A stretch of 64,000 nt of DNA from Mesostigma viride (lineage: Eukaryota > Streptophyta > Mesostigmatophyceae > Mesostigmatales > Mesostigmataceae), in assembly GCA_009746045.1 (NCBI GenBank), contig RPFO01000246.1:596642-660641 (forward strand). The letters run 5' to 3'. Position 1 is the stretch's first letter; every line of letters begins with the position of its first letter. This document shows positions 13,225-38,049 of the stretch, piece after piece. The position numbers and the translations under genes are program-made. The notes below the pieces were generated by a model. It saw only the letters and a list, made by a program, of their open reading frames with translations. It searched no databases and was not told the DNA's origin.

Positions 13225-13430
13225 GCCATTAATTAATTAATGGCAAAACATAGCTCCGTTGGGAGTAATAAAAAATTAAATTAAATTATAACATTACTCC
13301 GTGGGGAGATCATGCATGTAGCACGTATTCCCTTGCGTGATGGATGGGGGTTAGCGAAGCCGCGAGACCTAAATAAGCTAACTCTAGGCGAATCTATAGA
13401 AACTCCTAACTACTCTACTCAGCAGGCCTT
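13225..13430 (-). mobile_element. LINE 3' ends (minus sense) with hairpin and short-repeat tails
   Basis: Two successive minus-sense 3' termini. One has hairpin ACTCCCAACGGAGC (13253-13266) followed on the minus strand by a (TTAA)n tail. The other has CTCCCCACGGAG (about 13297-13307) and a (AATTT)n tail. The sequence to 13430 is the reverse of the plus-sense 3' UTR at 58140-58285, with the shared words GTAGCACGTATTCCCTTG and CTAACTCTAGG. Confidence 0.6.
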
Positions 13431-13925
13431 GGCAGCGCTGGCTTCCCTCCACAGCCGACGACATCAACAAACGCATTGGCCAGGCCTGGGCGGCCCTCCG
13501 CCGCCTCGATAGGTTCATGGACATGTCGCTACCTGAGTGAGCGGCGCAAGCGCATTCTGTACGTTCAAGGCCCTTGTCCTCAGCATCTCGCATTTACGGC
13601 TGCGAGGCGTGGACTCGATCTGGACCAGGCGCTGAGCAAGCAGCTTGATGGCACAGTCACTCGGATGCTACGTCACATCCTCGGCGGCCACTACCATGAG
13701 CGCCGCACCCGGGCCGAGGTCTACTGCGAGCTCCCCGGCTCTTGTCACCCATACCCTCGATCCGCCACCGCCGCGCCTCCTCTTTGCTGGCCATCTTGCC
13801 CGCACAGACCAGGTGAACACCGATGCGGGCGTCCTGCGGGCGGGCTTAGGACTGGCCAACCAGGTAGACACCTCCTCAGTCCTATGGCAGCCTCTGCGTC
13901 CTGAGCATGTGCGTAGGCCTCCACA
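13430..13925 (+). pseudogene. LINE reverse-transcriptase C-terminal fragment
   Basis: The plus strand reads DDINKRIGQAWAALRRLDRF at 13455-13515, then a YGCEAWT-like segment, and after frameshifts a GHLARTDQVNT segment near 13790. This is the same order as the thumb and C-terminal part of the better preserved LINE at 55.6-58.1 kb (AWHALRQY, YGAETWTL, GHLARTNQVDT). Several frameshifts and stops make it non-functional. Confidence 0.6.
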
Positions 13926-15180
13926 AGGGCGGCCTTGAGCACCGGTTTCAGCAGCGGGTCGATCCAGGTTACATGCTTGAGGCGGTGCCGGGCGGCCAAG
14001 ACCTTGGGGTCCTGGCGGTAAAGCGGGCCGGGGCGGCGGCGGGGCATGACCGGCAGGTGCCGGGCCGCCAGCAACGGGGTGCGCCCCACAAAGCCCGAAA
14101 AAATGGCAGCGCTGGGAGCACCCTGGGCCAGCGCGTCGACGTCCGCCTGGGCGTCCAGGGCCCGGCTCCAGGTACGCCCGTTGGCACCTGTTCCGCTCGT
14201 GCTCGGCGTCCGTCCAGTCCTCAGGATCCCCCCGGACCGGGCGTACGGCGCAGACCAGTCAGGGCGTGCCACTGGGGGGCTGGGGCGCGGCGCGCTTGGG
14301 GGCGTGGAACCAGAGCCGAATGGTCGCACACACCAACCGGTGGTCAGAGCACACCGTGGGCGGGGTCCCGGGGTCGTTAACACTCGAGTATCCAGACTCG
14401 AAGTGCACCTGGGCTGCCTTACCACCACGTAGTCCATGCAGACAGGCCTGACGGTCGTTAGGGCCCCGAAAAGTGACCAAGTCCTGTGAGGGACGTTGGA
14501 AGTGGCAGTTGACAGCACGGCCCATCCCGCTATCGGATAGCTGTACATCCTAGCTACACCTGCAGGTTGTCGCCCTGTTTGCATTACAACCCCATAGATG
14601 CCCCTTTCTCAGGGCTATGTGTTACATATGCGCTCCCCACGGAGTTATGTTCTTAATTAATTAATTAATTAATTAACCCCGCTATCCCGCATGCAAAAAG
14701 GCAGAAAACAAGGAGGTGTTGTCGTTAGCAGCCGTGCCGGCAGGCGCAAAGCGACTGCCAGCAGTGCCCACGGGGAGCGTGGCGTTAACGTTGGCGTCGA
14801 GCAGCATAACCAAGAAGTGGCGGGCCGGGGTGGCCCCCTCAACTCAAGGTTATGCAAGTCCTCGAAGAACTTATGGCGTTCCAACTGGGTAAGACCACCG
14901 ACTATGGGCCGCATAACCCACCCCAACCGTGAGCCGGAGGTGGTGCTTAGACCGCCCCAGGCGCCCCTCAATTGAGGTGAAATGTGCCACCATAAGGCGT
15001 GGGGTTAGAAACTGCAGCGTGCTGAGGCTAGCTGGCAGCTGCCAGCGGCGAACACAAAAGGCCACCACCACCTTGGCCTGGCGTCCCACTGCCAGCGAAG
15101 TACATACGCCAACCGCCTGCCAGGCGATCAGTGCGCACCGTGCCAGATGGCACCGTGCGATGATGCTCATGCACGCCTAG
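13745..15180 (-). pseudogene. LINE ORF2 endonuclease (APE-type) remnant
   Basis: Read on the minus strand from about 15180, frames join into an endonuclease-like order: LERHKFFEDLHNLELRG, then FLVMLLDANVNATL (position of the GDFN motif), then DLVTFRGPN, then the catalytic CSDHRLV followed by a basic linker. It has several frameshifts. A 143-bp element at 14535-14677 interrupts it. Removing that element and one copy of its TSD restores the frame between MRDSG and MGRAVNCHF. I assign the family from motif order only. Confidence 0.55.
14535..14677 (+). mobile_element. Short LINE-type 3'-end insertion with TSD
   Basis: A severely 5'-truncated, plus-sense 3' end carrying hairpin CTCCCCACGGAG and a (TTAA)n tail. 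It is flanked by a 9-bp duplication, CCCGCTATC, at 14526-14534 and 14678-14686. The sequence matches the 3' end of the element at 58384-59066. Confidence 0.75.
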
Positions 15181-15892
15181 AATAGACACACGATTGAATT
15201 GAATTGAATTGAATTGTAACATAACTCCGTTGGGAGTATATGTAGCACATAGCCCTTGAGAGGGGGCGCATATGGCCTATCATACATCCTAAGCTACTTC
15301 CTGCAAGGGTGGGGATGTAAAGGACCCTTGCTCTAGGTGCACCAGGGCACGTGCATCCCCATGATCTTCAAGCTATGCCCAGCGAAGGGGGAGCCTGTCA
15401 TGGGGGGGAAGATCAGCATAGCTATACAAAGGCTAAAGCGTGGCTCTCAGCAGAGAGTTACTCCCTGCATGGGCACAGCATAACTAAATAAAGCTAGGCA
15501 TCATCTGGAGTGTGGCTCGTCATAGGCACACATGTACATGATTAAATAAAGCGCGTGGCTTAGCTGGGATAGTGCCTCTAGCCCCTAAACCGTCCTCGTG
15601 CCGATTTTCGACTGCGAGTTTTTCTCATGCCTCACATTCGGCATGAGTTTGTGCGCCCTGTAGGGATTTGGCGGGAAGGTTTTGGCGGGAACCAACTAGA
15701 CCACCGAAAAGATCTAGATTCACTCTATCCGTAGGACACTTGTCTGACCGTATTTGACCACCGTATCAGGGTGGAAACCCTGGTCAAAGTCAACAGGGCA
15801 CCCTGGTGCATGCAGGTTTGGGCGGTAAAAAAAATTGACAAAAACGTACGAAAACGAAGGATGCGAAAAAAGGGGGGAGCGCGGACGTAGAC

Positions 15893-17140
15893 ATGGCGGA
15901 CGAAATGCAGGCAGATATACGGACTTTCAAGGTAAAGAAGGGCATTTTCATGGCAGTGCCTGTGGAAAAATTCGGACGAGACTGGGCGATAGAGCAGTAT
16001 GGGGAAAAACACAGCGAGGTACGTTTGCCGGGCAAGGTAGTGACAGTGAACAGGTCCGGAGATGGTGCACGGTGCTATTTCCCGGACGACAAGCTCACGT
16101 ACCCATTCACCCGTGAGCAGATTTTCATATATTCGTGCAGCTCAGATGAGTACGAAGCTCTAGTGAAAGAATGCGCAGCCAGGAAGGTCCCAACGGCAGG
16201 TAGCAGTGACGATGATAGCGAGCAGGGCCAGGATAGCGATTCTGACGCCGGCGAGGACGACGACGACAAATCCGAGGATATCGAGCTGCCCACACCGGTC
16301 AAGCGACGCGAGCCGGGGAAGCGCGCTGTCGGCAACCCGAAGAAGAACCCAGCCATCAGCCACGCCCCGAAAAGGCGCCGTCAGACCAAGGCGGCGGCCA
16401 GCGAGAGCGTTGTCTCGGACGCTTCCGATGACGACTTTGTTTACCAGAAGGGTGCGGAGGGTCCGGTGCCGAGCGGTGAGGCTGAGCTCGATGATTCGTT
16501 TTTCCTAACGACACTCCTGCCACTGAGGAGCCAGCCGAGACTGTCTGGAAATCTGGTTTCGGCAAGCCAGGTGTGTTTCCTTTTCCCGATACTCCGGTGC
16601 TGTCGCCGATGACGGGTACCGCCTGCTATCAAAACCTTTCCCCTGCCCAGCTCAAGTTTGGGCCCCTCGGGCTGTTCTCCCTTTTCTGGTCCCAACGTGA
16701 TGTCGTGGCCAAGATTGTCAAGGAGACCAACGACTATGCTGAGCTCAAGGGGGCGGGCAAGCCAGGTGAGCGTGAGTGGCACCCCTTAACAATGCATGAG
16801 ATGGGCAAATTTCTGGGTGGAGCAGGTGCTGTGCCAACTGTGCTGCGCGCAAGGCAGGAAGCACAAGACCTCGGTCATGTGCGAGCACTGTGACATGGCG
16901 TTCTGCAGCAACAGCGAGCGGAACTGCTTCGGCCTCTTCCACTCCGGGCAGGTGGAGGGGCTGGACTTCAACGTGACGAAGCAGCGGGTATGGCAGCGCC
17001 TCTCCCAGCGTGGCGAATGCGCCAAGAATTTCAAGGGCGCCACTACCACGAGGGGGCAGCAGCCACCACCCGGAAGCTCAAGGGGGTGGCGCGGCGCCGC
17101 CATCTCAGGGCGGAGCATGTCCGCCTGGGATATAGTCCTA
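15893..17140 (+). pseudogene. piggyBac-type transposase remnant lacking the catalytic core
   Basis: Starts at ATG 15893 (MADEMQADIRTF). The first piece has an acidic stretch (DDDSEQGQDSDSDAGEDDDD) and basic clusters. A one-base frame change near 16503 leads to PNDTPATEEPAETVW and then FGPLGLFSLFWSQRDVV, KETNDYAE and WHPLTMHEMGKFLG, the usual N-terminal order of piggyBac transposases. At about 16815 the frame changes again and jumps directly to a Cys-rich end, CQLC...CEHC..AFC...CFGLFHS, resembling the C-terminal zinc-binding domain of the family. The RNase H-like DDD core that should lie between is missing. It could not transpose by itself. Confidence 0.62.
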
Positions 17141-17569
17141 CGGAGGCTGACTAAGAATGCTAGCATTTGTTGCCTACGTGGCATGGCGTTTGGCCTTTCC
17201 TGCCCGCGCTCATGCGCGCCGTGTATCACCATGGGCCGGCATGGTTTGAAGTGTGTGTTATTGTTTCATGGACCCACCTGTGCATGTGTTATTTGGTTTC
17301 ATGTTGTTAGCCTGCATGGGTTATTGTTTCATGGTCATGTCTTATTAGCTTTCATGTTTATGCATAACTTGTGCAGTTTGAAAATCTGCTCCGTGATGGT
17401 CACAGTGCCACCTATTTCTAGTTGGCAATTTTCAGTGTTACTGCATGCATGGTCCCTTGGTCACTAATTTATCTAGGAGTGCTGGGATGTTTTGACTTTG
17501 TGTGCAAGGTCCATCATGCATGTAAAAATAAGTACCACAGTATCAGCGGGTCTGCAAGCATTTACGCTT

Positions 17570-18120
17570 ATTGTGGCATATATTTGTGCCACATAGGCTG
17601 GAATAAACATAATCATGCATGTTTCATGCTTACCTATCATTTCCATGTTCAAAACTGCACTAGGATGTTTATTCTAGCCCCCCCCAAACTGGTGACTCAA
17701 AATAGTCACCAGCTATTTTTAGCATTATCTTGTGGGTCCCTGGGTGAAACAAGACATGTAAGTGTTTGGATGTAGTGCTTGGGTACAGTTGCAGTCCCCC
17801 CTGAAATACTAGGGTGAAATCCAAGGTATACGTGCTCCATCATGCATGATAAGGTTGTGAACCCCGTACTCGCGGCCCGCGCGTAGTCGTCTCCAATCAT
17901 ATCCGGCAGGGACCTGTAGTGGTTATGGCAGGTATTGGTGGCACACAGGTTGGAATAAGTGTTAGCATGCATGTTTGCCCATACTCCATGCTTACCTATC
18001 GTTTCCATGTTCAAAACTGCACTAGGATGCCTATTTTAGCCCCCAAAAACTCGCGACTCAAAATAGTCACCAGTTATTTTTAGCACCAGCTGATGGGTCC
18101 CTGGGGGAGTTACAATTTTT
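17570..18120. repeat. Diverged direct repeat with TGGTGACT/AGTCACCA palindromes
   Basis: About 190 bp at 17570-17760 is repeated, diverged, at 17930-18120. Shared words include TTCCATGTTCAAAACTGCAC and TTTTTAGCA. Each copy contains the palindromic arms (G)TGACT...AGTCAC around CAAAAT. A related palindrome, CTCGTGACT...AGTCACGAG, lies at about 18397-18421 close to the right terminus. These are candidate transposase-binding or hairpin sites. Confidence 0.65.
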
Positions 18121-18485
18121 AGTGTTTGTATCCCATCCTAACTAAAAAATCTATCTACAAAACCAACCCCAGGGTCAACTCATTGAGGAAAGGGGTCTAT
18201 CATCCATTATAAGGGTGTCACCGCGCACACTCACCGTACCCCCCTGAGGGGGGGGCTATTTATAGAGCAGGGGGGGCTAGCACTGGGACCACCCACTATA
18301 CCCCCAGGTGGGCCCTAATATGGTTATGCTTGGTTCCTAGTATGGTCTAGAAAAAATAATTAGGCTGAATGGGGGCACGTGTGGCATACTGTGCAACTCG
18401 TGACTCATTTTAGTCACGAGTCAAAGACGGTTGAGGGGCTAGGAGGCGTACATGTACATGGCCACGGTCTATCTATTCTACACTA

Positions 18486-19907
18486 CTACTGCTGTATTCC
18501 CCTAAGCTGGGGCGTCTGGAGTCGCTGGGGCCGCGGGGGGGGGGGTGTCGCCTGCCAGGGCTTGTGGCCGACGTAGATGGCCGCCCCCTTCCAGTACACC
18601 GGCTGGCCCGCCTTGGTCTGCCGGAGCTGCAGGTAGGTCGGCCATAGCTCCCGTCGCCGTTGTTGCTGCGCCAGGGTCAGGTCGTCATCAAGGGTGAAGA
18701 GAGTCTTCTCGAGCCGCTTGCGGCGTCTGAGAAAAGAAATCTTGTCCGCCGGGGTCTTAAAGGTGAGAAGGAGCGGGGGCGGCCCTGCCTTACCCCGCGC
18801 GCGGGGAAGGCGGTGGGCGGCCAGCTCGATCTCACCAGTAAGGCCCATGCGATCAAGGATTTCTCTCTCAAAAGCACGTGCAAGCTTCTCGGAATTCTCA
18901 CCTTCCTCCATCTTGAGATTCTTGACAATGACGTTAAGGCTGCGCTTGGCGAGCTCGGCCTCCTCGCGGAGGTCAAGCGTCTGCCGCTGGAGCTGTGCTG
19001 CGACGGCGGAGGTGGTGGAGGTGGTGTGCTGCTTAAGCATGTCCGCCCAGGTCGTGATGGGAGGAGCATCGCCGGCCAGGCCAGCAGGGGCTGGCTTGGT
19101 GGCAATGTCCTTCACCGCCTGGGCGGTGAGGCCGGCGGTGTTCTGCAGGACCTCGATGGCGATTGCGTTGTCTTTAAGACGCTGGTCGATTTCACGGAGC
19201 TGGGCGGTGATGGCGTCGGAGGTGGGGGTGGTGGCGGTGGAGGAGGCGAGGAGGGTGGCGGTGGCGGTGGGGATGGTGGGGAGCTCAGCAGCCAGCGTGC
19301 GCACATTGGCAGCAATGGGCGACACGTGCTGTGAGAAGGCGTCGTGGAGGTGGCGGAGGAATTAGGTGGATTCGGTAACGGGGCAGGGTTGCAAAAGGTC
19401 GAAGGCCGAGCGCTGAGTGATGGTAAAGAGAGCTGCGAGCTGAAGGCGGGGGCGAGGCCAGCCGGCCATATTGGCCGAGGTAGGGGCGTCAGCTGGGCGG
19501 TCGGAAAACCGGCCGTCAGCTCCGTTGCGGAAAAGGTGGGTTCTGGAATGGAACTGCTCGCACAGGGCCAGCAGTGAGGCGTGGGACCCGTAAAACACGA
19601 GCTCCAGTAACTTGGAGCAATGTATTTCGAAAAAGGCAAGCCTGTTGATGTCGAAGGTGGCAAAAAGCCGATCAACGTCAAAATCTCGCTCAGACCAGCC
19701 AGGTTCGTCTGAGCGACTGCGCTTGGGATCAGGCGAGGCTGAGGGCGAGGCAGGAAGCCCGGGAGGGTGCTGGGCGACTACCAGTGCGCGACTAGTGTCA
19801 CTGCCGCCTGCCGGACCTGATGGCGAAGCTGCAGCCGGAGCTGCAGACGTATTTTCATTGCCGAGCGCAGCCGTCAGGCTGCGTTGCGTCGATGGGCGTT
19901 TGCTCAT
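18486..19907 (-). pseudogene. ORF1 RNA-binding protein of LINE-like element A, one premature stop
   Basis: A single minus frame of 474 codons from ATG 19907 (MSKRPSTQRSL) to 18486, broken only by TAA at codon 182 (19362-19364). Predicted features: an S/P-rich N-terminus with the basic patch PKRSRS, a helical segment (LREIDQRLKDNAIAIEVLQN) likely to be coiled coil, an RRM-like segment starting NVIVKNL, and a C-terminal segment RRRELWPTYLQLRQ. The layout matches L1-type ORF1 proteins (coiled coil, RRM, C-terminal domain), which bind element RNA as nucleic-acid chaperones. That assignment is by layout and motif. The same C-terminal segment recurs in copies B and D. Confidence 0.68.
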
Positions 19908-20074
19908 CGTATATTGCGTAATAGCGTCGGAAAATTATATCAGCATGTGCGTCTTAGAAAGACGAAGCGATTGTGATATTCACGACTAAATTCGGTGCTC
20001 AAACGTGAAAGTTATGAGCTCCGCCGTCAGCCATGGCTACCTCGTGGCTCGTGGCTAGAGAGGAGACACACGAT

Positions 20075-20824
20075 GTGCAATGCAAAAGGCAACGAGCTCC
20101 TCCGCCCGGTAGCTATGGTCGCCATGCATCTGCTAGCCATGTACCAAGGAGACAACCAGCGCAGGCCAGAAATCGGGAGAATCCAGACCATGGTAGCTCG
20201 AGCCTGCCGTTATCTTTTCCGCGTTTTCGAGTCGTTCAGGATGATGAAGATGAATGGTGATGGAGATGTGTATCCTTGTGCATTGAAATTATGGCTGGCT
20301 TACGTGTAGAGCGACTAGATGACCTAGACGGTGGGGCCGGAAACAGCATGCTTGATCAGGGCGTGTGTTTCGAGCCTAACTGGCCGGGAGTGTCTAGTGG
20401 TGAGCACCATTGCTGCGATCGCTCTCCCACCATTTACGAGGAAATACCCGCAAATGGAAAACCACTGGAAAGGTCTAGCTAGTCAGTCATCACGTTAGCC
20501 ATGCCATGATTCCAAACGTCCAAGAACTGCACACGGTGCAAAGGCAAAAAGCCGGAGGACGGCACTTTCAAATGTGCGGCGGGAACCAAAAGCCCACGGA
20601 TGCCAGAAAACATCGTGTTGCGGCAGCGACGCGACGATGTACGTACGTTGAAAGTCGCGAGGGCCAAGGATGCCTGTTAATTGGCCCAACAGGGGAGAAA
20701 GACGATGGGGGATGGGGGTGGATGCAGCTAGCGGAAGGTGGGGGTGGGGATGGAACGGAGGGGAGGGAGGGGGATGGAATAGTGCTTTTCATCGCATGGA
20801 GCTTGTTGTCCTGCAGGCGTACTT
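20075..20824. other. Unassigned intergenic DNA
   Basis: Short ORFs only (up to about 119 residues), none with recognisable motifs. A G-rich tract at about 20700-20780 consists of GGGGATGGGGG-type repeats. Confidence 0.5.
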
Positions 20825-20970
20825 ACTTACTTATCGCTTCGGGAAAATATATCAGCGCCAAGTAGAAAGACGAAGCGATTGTGATATTCACTGCCGAATT
20901 GGGTGCCCAAACGTGAAACTTATGAGCTCCGCCGTCAGCCATGGCTATCGCGTGGCTCGTGGCTGGGAAT
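20825..20970 (-). mobile_element. Solo 5' UTR fragment of the ORF1-only LINE family
   Basis: About 145 bp closely matches 19915-20055 and 45385-45524, the 5' UTRs of copies A and B. Shared words include GAAGCGATTGTGATATTCAC and GAGCTCCGCCGTCAGC. It ends at the same GTGGCTCGTGGC terminus but lacks ORF1. Confidence 0.65.
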
Positions 20971-21119
20971 CATGGTGTGCCCATACCTGTCCTGTGGATG
21001 ATAACAATTTTTTTTTAAAGTTGCGATTCTTGTTGTGATACTGCGGGTGCCCCCTGTAGCTATGCATGCCTCTCGCCTAGCACTGCTTGTCGTTGCTCAC
21101 GTCTCCATAGCAATGTAAT

Positions 21120-21312
21120 GCTCACATGGGTCGTATTGCACCCACAGGGGATGCCCCGGATCATTTAGTTAGCCGGGTCTGATTGAGCACCCTGTGGCAT
21201 GAGGGAAGGGGGGGGTCTCTGCCCCCTGCCCGTTGTGCACACTCAGGGATTGAAAGCACTCTGCCGATGCACCGTGAATCCCCAACGGGAGCACCTATTT
21301 AATCAATTAATT
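21120..21312 (+). mobile_element. Truncated LINE 3' end (C-type, plus sense)
   Basis: Contains GTATTGCACCCACAG, GGTCTCTGCCC and TGTGCACA, then CCCCAACGGGAGCA and AATCAATTAATTA. This order matches the 3' UTR of the elements at 50530-51569 and 55048-55417, with hairpin CCCCAACGGG and a TTAA-type tail. Confidence 0.6.
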
Positions 21313-23347
21313 ACGAACTCCTTACCCTTAGTCCAACATTGCCTATGCCTCACCATATCCCAGCAGTGACCTCTTGATGATACAAGCATCGCAGGACTAA
21401 ACCACACACACCTAACCCCAAAAAAGTCAGTAACGTTTTGGGAAGTCGCTGCACTAATTAATTACCGCTGAATTGGTCACTTGCACGTGTACGCAGGCAT
21501 GCATAATCCAGGGCACCACATTGTTTATTGGGCCATGCACTGCTTGCAGGAATCCTGGGGAATACTTAGAAGGGTGTGGCTTCCCAGGCCATACGGAGTT
21601 TGACGTGAGCAAATTTTGTACCCGAATACATTATAATGCACCAGAATGCATTTCAGCTCATGATGACTACGGCTTCGCAAGGCAACCCCTTTAAGGGGGT
21701 TGGATTAGGAAAAAGTTTGAGATGGGCTACATGAATGGTAGGGGCTGCCGCTAGCTTGAAAGTGCACAACCAGGATAGCACCCTTTTACATGGCCAGGCT
21801 TGCTCGAAACCATTGCAAACGTGGCAAGCGGGTCGGGTCTACGTGAAACTTCCCCAGGCGTATAAAGGTAGCTAAATACATGACGAGGATAAAAATGCGG
21901 TTCGATTCCAGCCCGCGTTTTGTATCTTTCGGGAGAAAATGCAGGACAGGACGTCGTGCGCCTAGATTTTCTAGACAGCAAGATCCCAATCGTGGGGACT
22001 CGCACGAATGTCAAGCATAAGTGCTGATGTCCACCACCGCGCGCCACTGCTTCTGCCAGTTTTCGAGCAGCCCAAATATCTTTGACGAAAGCCATGGGCG
22101 AGGGAAAGAAATGCCGTGCGTGGCCAGGCTAACGCTTGTAGTTCTCACGATCTTGCCTATCCGCGTAAGCTAGCGGTGAAATTGCTCCACGGGTCTAGGA
22201 AGGTCTGCCAGCTGTGTCAGGAAACAACCAATCTCTTCTGCCGGTGAACTTAACTTGTTGGAAAGCCATGGCTTTGCAGGCTAGGTGCTTCGACGCTGAA
22301 CGCTAAGAATGCCGGATCCATAAATATGAGTCAAACATACCATTACCAATATCGCGCGCACCAGAAACATCAGCAATTAGATCATAACGCACCACATCTC
22401 CCGCGCGGATTCTTAATTAATGTCTGAACGCAATGCCTTTGTGTGCACTTACGCACTAACCAGCATGGCATTATCTCTTGGACTGACTACTGAAGTAGTT
22501 TTCTCGCTGGAAGTGTTGAATCCTCCGAGGGTCACCATCCTCATACCTCATGCCACAACTATGTGTCGAGCCCAAGTGACAGTAGCATTGTGCCTCATAC
22601 CAGACGATAGCGAACACAGCAGCTACATGCGCAGTCATGCCACCAATCTTTAGAAACAGCTAACTGAGAGCGCGCGGTGGACTAGTGGGTATGCCAACGG
22701 CTAGCTGTGCGGTCCACTTTTCACGGCTCGTATTGGAGGACGTGAAGCGTACCGCGACGGCGGTAATGTACGAGTGTACGGTAGTCCAATGAGCTTCGTC
22801 CTTCCGCCTCTTTGGGCTATCGGGACTGGGCAGCGACAATTTCGGTGGGTCTCGCCTGCATGGAATACTTGGCTGCCAGCGCGCATGGATGAAATGCGAT
22901 ATGGCTACCATAGCTGACACCGAAGTGAGTGGTTCCGGTTCCGATAAAACGTTGCCGGGCTTTGTACAACGTAAGTTAAGAATCGAGGGGTCAAGTAAAG
23001 CACGTAAATGGGCTGCGAAATAGGTAGTGTGGTCGCGGGGTTGCCAGGACATTCTGACTTCCCAGCATCTGCGATGAAGGGGTTGTGGCCAACTAGTTTT
23101 GTGCATTTTATTTTTTAACTAGTTGTCTGCAAATCCCGCCGCTGAAATAATTTATATCTGCCCCTGTTTGACTGGTGCTGGAGCTTGAGCACCACAAGAG
23201 ATTGAGGTTGGGGGGCTGTAAGGATCGGGACAGCCCCGCCATTTCTTGCATCGTCAAGCAGAAGATATGCAGAGCCGTGCCCATATACCGAGCTGGTGTG
23301 GGAAATGCCTCATCTCGCGAGGTGCCCTGTAGCATTTCAAACCTTCT
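21313..23347. other. Intergenic DNA upstream of the giant gene
   Basis: No gene is supported. Two unremarkable short ORFs (22420-22653 plus, 22660-23106 minus) have no recognised motif and no clear coding bias. The promoter of the downstream gene must lie in or near the 3' part of this stretch, but I see no convincing TATA element. Confidence 0.5.
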
Positions 23348-37345
<13,998 letters not shown>

Positions 37346-38049
37346 GAAAGCCAGATGCCATGCTCTCGCGCTGGGGGTGGGAGGCCCGGGGGTAAGGGCT
37401 TTCTGTGAAAAGTCGTGGCAGCGCTTGGTAAAGGCGTTATGGACAGCGCTTAACAGTTTGTTGTAGTTGTAAACCGGTGGTGCACATTTTGCGGGCTAGG
37501 CTATTGGCAAAGTTGAAACTGCCCATCACGTATACAAGGTATTCTACCCTCATCTTGATGGGCTTGGGCAAACGCATCAGCCTTTTTTTGCAGAGGATAC
37601 TTTTACCGAGTTATTTATTGTACAGAACTGGATGATCGTGGTTTTTCATGCAGTAGGGAATGTCTGGGAACAATAAGCCCGGCATTGAGGGTAGCCTGTC
37701 TGTCTGTCCGACAGACAATGGTACACCTCGTTCAGTGTCGTCAGGGCTAAGTAGAGTTACATGGTTAGTGTAGTCAAGATGACCGTCCTTGGCATGCTTC
37801 AATGACGTGCGACTGTGCACAGTCTATCAAGTTTAGGGAACTTAGGTTTACTTCATGTAAAACTAACTGTTATTGGAATCCAAGTCTAATCTGCTTCGCA
37901 TGGCACGTAAAGTTCTGTCCCATGATCTGCATATCAAGGAGATAAGCTGTCCCATGATCTGCATATGCATGTAATTACTGGCTGGCCGGCGGTGGGGGCC
38001 CTCATGCTTGCAGTTCCATCTAGATCTTAACGAGTCAACGTAATCTAAA
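37346..38049. other. 3' flank of the giant gene
   Basis: No gene is supported. TGTAA occurs about 115 bp after the stop (near 37461), which may be the polyadenylation signal if algal usage applies. A short duplicated phrase, GTCCCATGATCTGCATAT, occurs at about 37917 and 37949. Confidence 0.5.

Larger units (their letters stand above)
15582..18438. mobile_element. piggyBac-like DNA transposon inside element A, flanked by CTAG
   Basis: Comparison with copy B gives the empty site: B reads GTGCCTGTAGTAGGCG where A reads GTGCCTCTAG, then 2,857 bp, then CTAGGAGGCG. The flanks are therefore a 4-bp CTAG duplication (15578-15581 and 18439-18442). The termini are an imperfect inverted repeat: CCCCTAAACCGTC on the left and, reading inwards, CCCCTCAACCGTC on the right. 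The interior has a piggyBac-like coding remnant at 15893-17140 and internal repeats. CTAG instead of the usual TTAA is unusual for this superfamily. Confidence 0.75.
15195..20063 (-). mobile_element. Full-length ORF1-only LINE-like element (copy A), HAL1-like
   Basis: An 11-bp target-site duplication, AGACACACGAT, lies at 15184-15194 and 20064-20074. On the minus strand the element reads: 5' UTR beginning near GCCACGAGCCACGAGG, ORF1 from ATG at 19907, a 3' UTR of about 400 bp, hairpin ATACTCCCAACGGAGTTA and an (ATTCA)n tail. A DNA transposon (15582-18438) sits in the 3' UTR. Without it and one CTAG copy the element is about 2.0 kb, almost the same as copy B at 43511-45524 (2,014 bp). No endonuclease or reverse transcriptase lies within the TSDs, so the absence of ORF2 is not caused by 5' truncation. 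Confidence 0.8.

Noticed and set aside
13430-14690. Twin-priming 5' inversion of one LINE
   Set aside because: The order of sense and inverted parts is the reverse of what twin priming gives; the tail at 14640-14677 belongs to a separate TSD-bounded insertion.
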